Shown here one piece after another: positions 63,761 through 64,000 of a stretch of 64,000 bases of DNA. The position numbers and the translations under genes are program-made. Below the pieces are notes generated by a model. That model was not told where the DNA came from, did no database searches, and saw only the letters and a program-made list of their open reading frames with translations. This stretch comes from Paraburkholderia flava. Its GTDB lineage: Bacteria > Pseudomonadota > Gammaproteobacteria > Burkholderiales > Burkholderiaceae. The DNA lies in NCBI RefSeq assembly GCF_004359985.1, contig NZ_SMRO01000003.1, positions 542,206-606,205 of the forward strand, given 5' to 3'. Numbering within the stretch: the first letter of the stretch is position 1; each line of letters opens with the position of its first letter.

Positions 63761-64000
63761 ATGAACGTTCACACGCAGAAATTCCTGATCGACGGGCCGG
63801 TCGGCAAGATCGAGGTCGCACTCGATCTGCCCGACGCGGTTCGCGACAACGACAACGCCGCCGCGCCGCGCGGCATCGCGCTCGTTGCGCATCCGCATCC
63901 GCTGTTCGGCGGTTCGATGGACAACAAGGTCGCGCAGACGCTTGCACGCACGCTGGTGCAGCTCGGCTACGTCACGTACCGGTCGAATTTTCGCGGCGTC
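63761..64000 (+). CDS. Alpha/beta hydrolase, partial (cut by window end)
   Basis: The first 80 codons begin MNVHTQKFLIDGPVGKIEVAL and contain ALVAHPHPLFGGSMDNKVAQTLA (about 50-72) and LGYVTYRSNFRGV, typical of the YtfL/COG2945-type alpha/beta hydrolases. These have HPHP in place of the oxyanion loop, and the GxSxG and other active-site segments must lie beyond the window end. It follows the ferredoxin gene by 18 bases. Confidence 0.8.
   Translation, partial: MNVHTQKFLIDGPVGKIEVALDLPDAVRDNDNAAAPRGIALVAHPHPLFGGSMDNKVAQTLARTLVQLGYVTYRSNFRGV

Noticed and set aside
1..64000. Search for tRNA, rRNA, insertion sequences, prophage, integrase and CRISPR arrays
   Set aside because: No tRNA cloverleaf, transposase or integrase motifs, long terminal inverted repeats or regularly spaced repeats were seen by reading; an automated search would be needed to exclude weak cases.

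Overview
The window is a 64 kb, GC-rich stretch (visibly about 65 percent G+C, with long open antisense frames) of an ordinary-looking beta-proteobacterial chromosome. A Burkholderiales member, most like Burkholderia or Paraburkholderia, is suggested by a Burkholderia-type trimeric porin, a methionine synthase split into two genes, a BirA without a DNA-binding domain next to coaX, the polyhydroxyalkanoate granule protein PhaM, and the lineage-typical DUF1840, DUF3567 and DUF3108 proteins. I see no rRNA, tRNA, insertion sequence, prophage, integrase or CRISPR array. Almost all of it reads as core or soft-core genome; the one clear accessory module is a hipA/hipB pair at 33.6-35.2 kb.

Layout. 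0-8.6 kb: transporters and regulators (SBF-like carrier, glycine-rich secreted protein, porin, LysR regulator, nitronate monooxygenase, predicted fluoroacetate-type dehalogenase, and a divergent Lrp regulator/EamA exporter pair). 9-13.2 kb: a minus-strand run encoding a hydroxyacid dehydrogenase, HMG-CoA lyase, a YbaK protein, DUF1289, a MaoC-like protein and a metallo-beta-lactamase hydrolase, followed by a decayed duplicate of the last gene's 3' end. 13.4-15.2 kb: a small hydrolase and an orphan sulfate-binding protein. 15.3-19.9 kb: the biotin operon bioA-bioF-bioD-bioB, translationally coupled at its first two junctions. 20-29.2 kb: cupin and AraC genes, DinB, a secreted hydrolase, then aceK-carbonic anhydrase-thiolase-SDR-YchJ all on the minus strand. 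29.4-33.3 kb: a MerR regulator and a divergent MBL hydrolase around a LiuR-like box, and an orphan peptide-type solute-binding protein with an unusual structured leader.

33.6-35.2 kb: hipA-hipB. 35.4-40.7 kb: SDR, dsbA, a SPOR-domain protein, argS and small proteins. 40.8-44.7 kb: split methionine synthase. 44.9-54.2 kb: small conserved proteins, an enol-lactonase-like hydrolase, DUF3108, an IclR regulator divergent from a fumarylacetoacetase-family hydrolase, an orphan LivK-type binding protein, a crotonase lacking the usual glutamates, phaM and a patatin. 54.7-58.2 kb: a ferritin-like di-iron protein, an ADP-heptose synthase domain protein, and birA-coaX. 58.3-64 kb: a four-gene MCE/ABC lipid transport operon (MlaE with a STAS-like N-terminus, MlaF, MlaD, a PqiC-like lipoprotein), then VanZ, a 2Fe-2S ferredoxin and a hydrolase cut by the window end.

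Themes linking genes: biotin synthesis (bioAFDB) and biotin ligation (birA) lie in the same window; HMG-CoA lyase, thiolase and the LiuR-like MerR box fit leucine/ketone-body degradation; AceK fits control of the glyoxylate branch. The most unexplained signal is a 53-nt perfectly nested three-stem element at 33411-33463 upstream of the peptide-binding protein gene. No wholly new multi-gene system is evident; the findings below are local regulatory and structural anomalies, stated with their limits.
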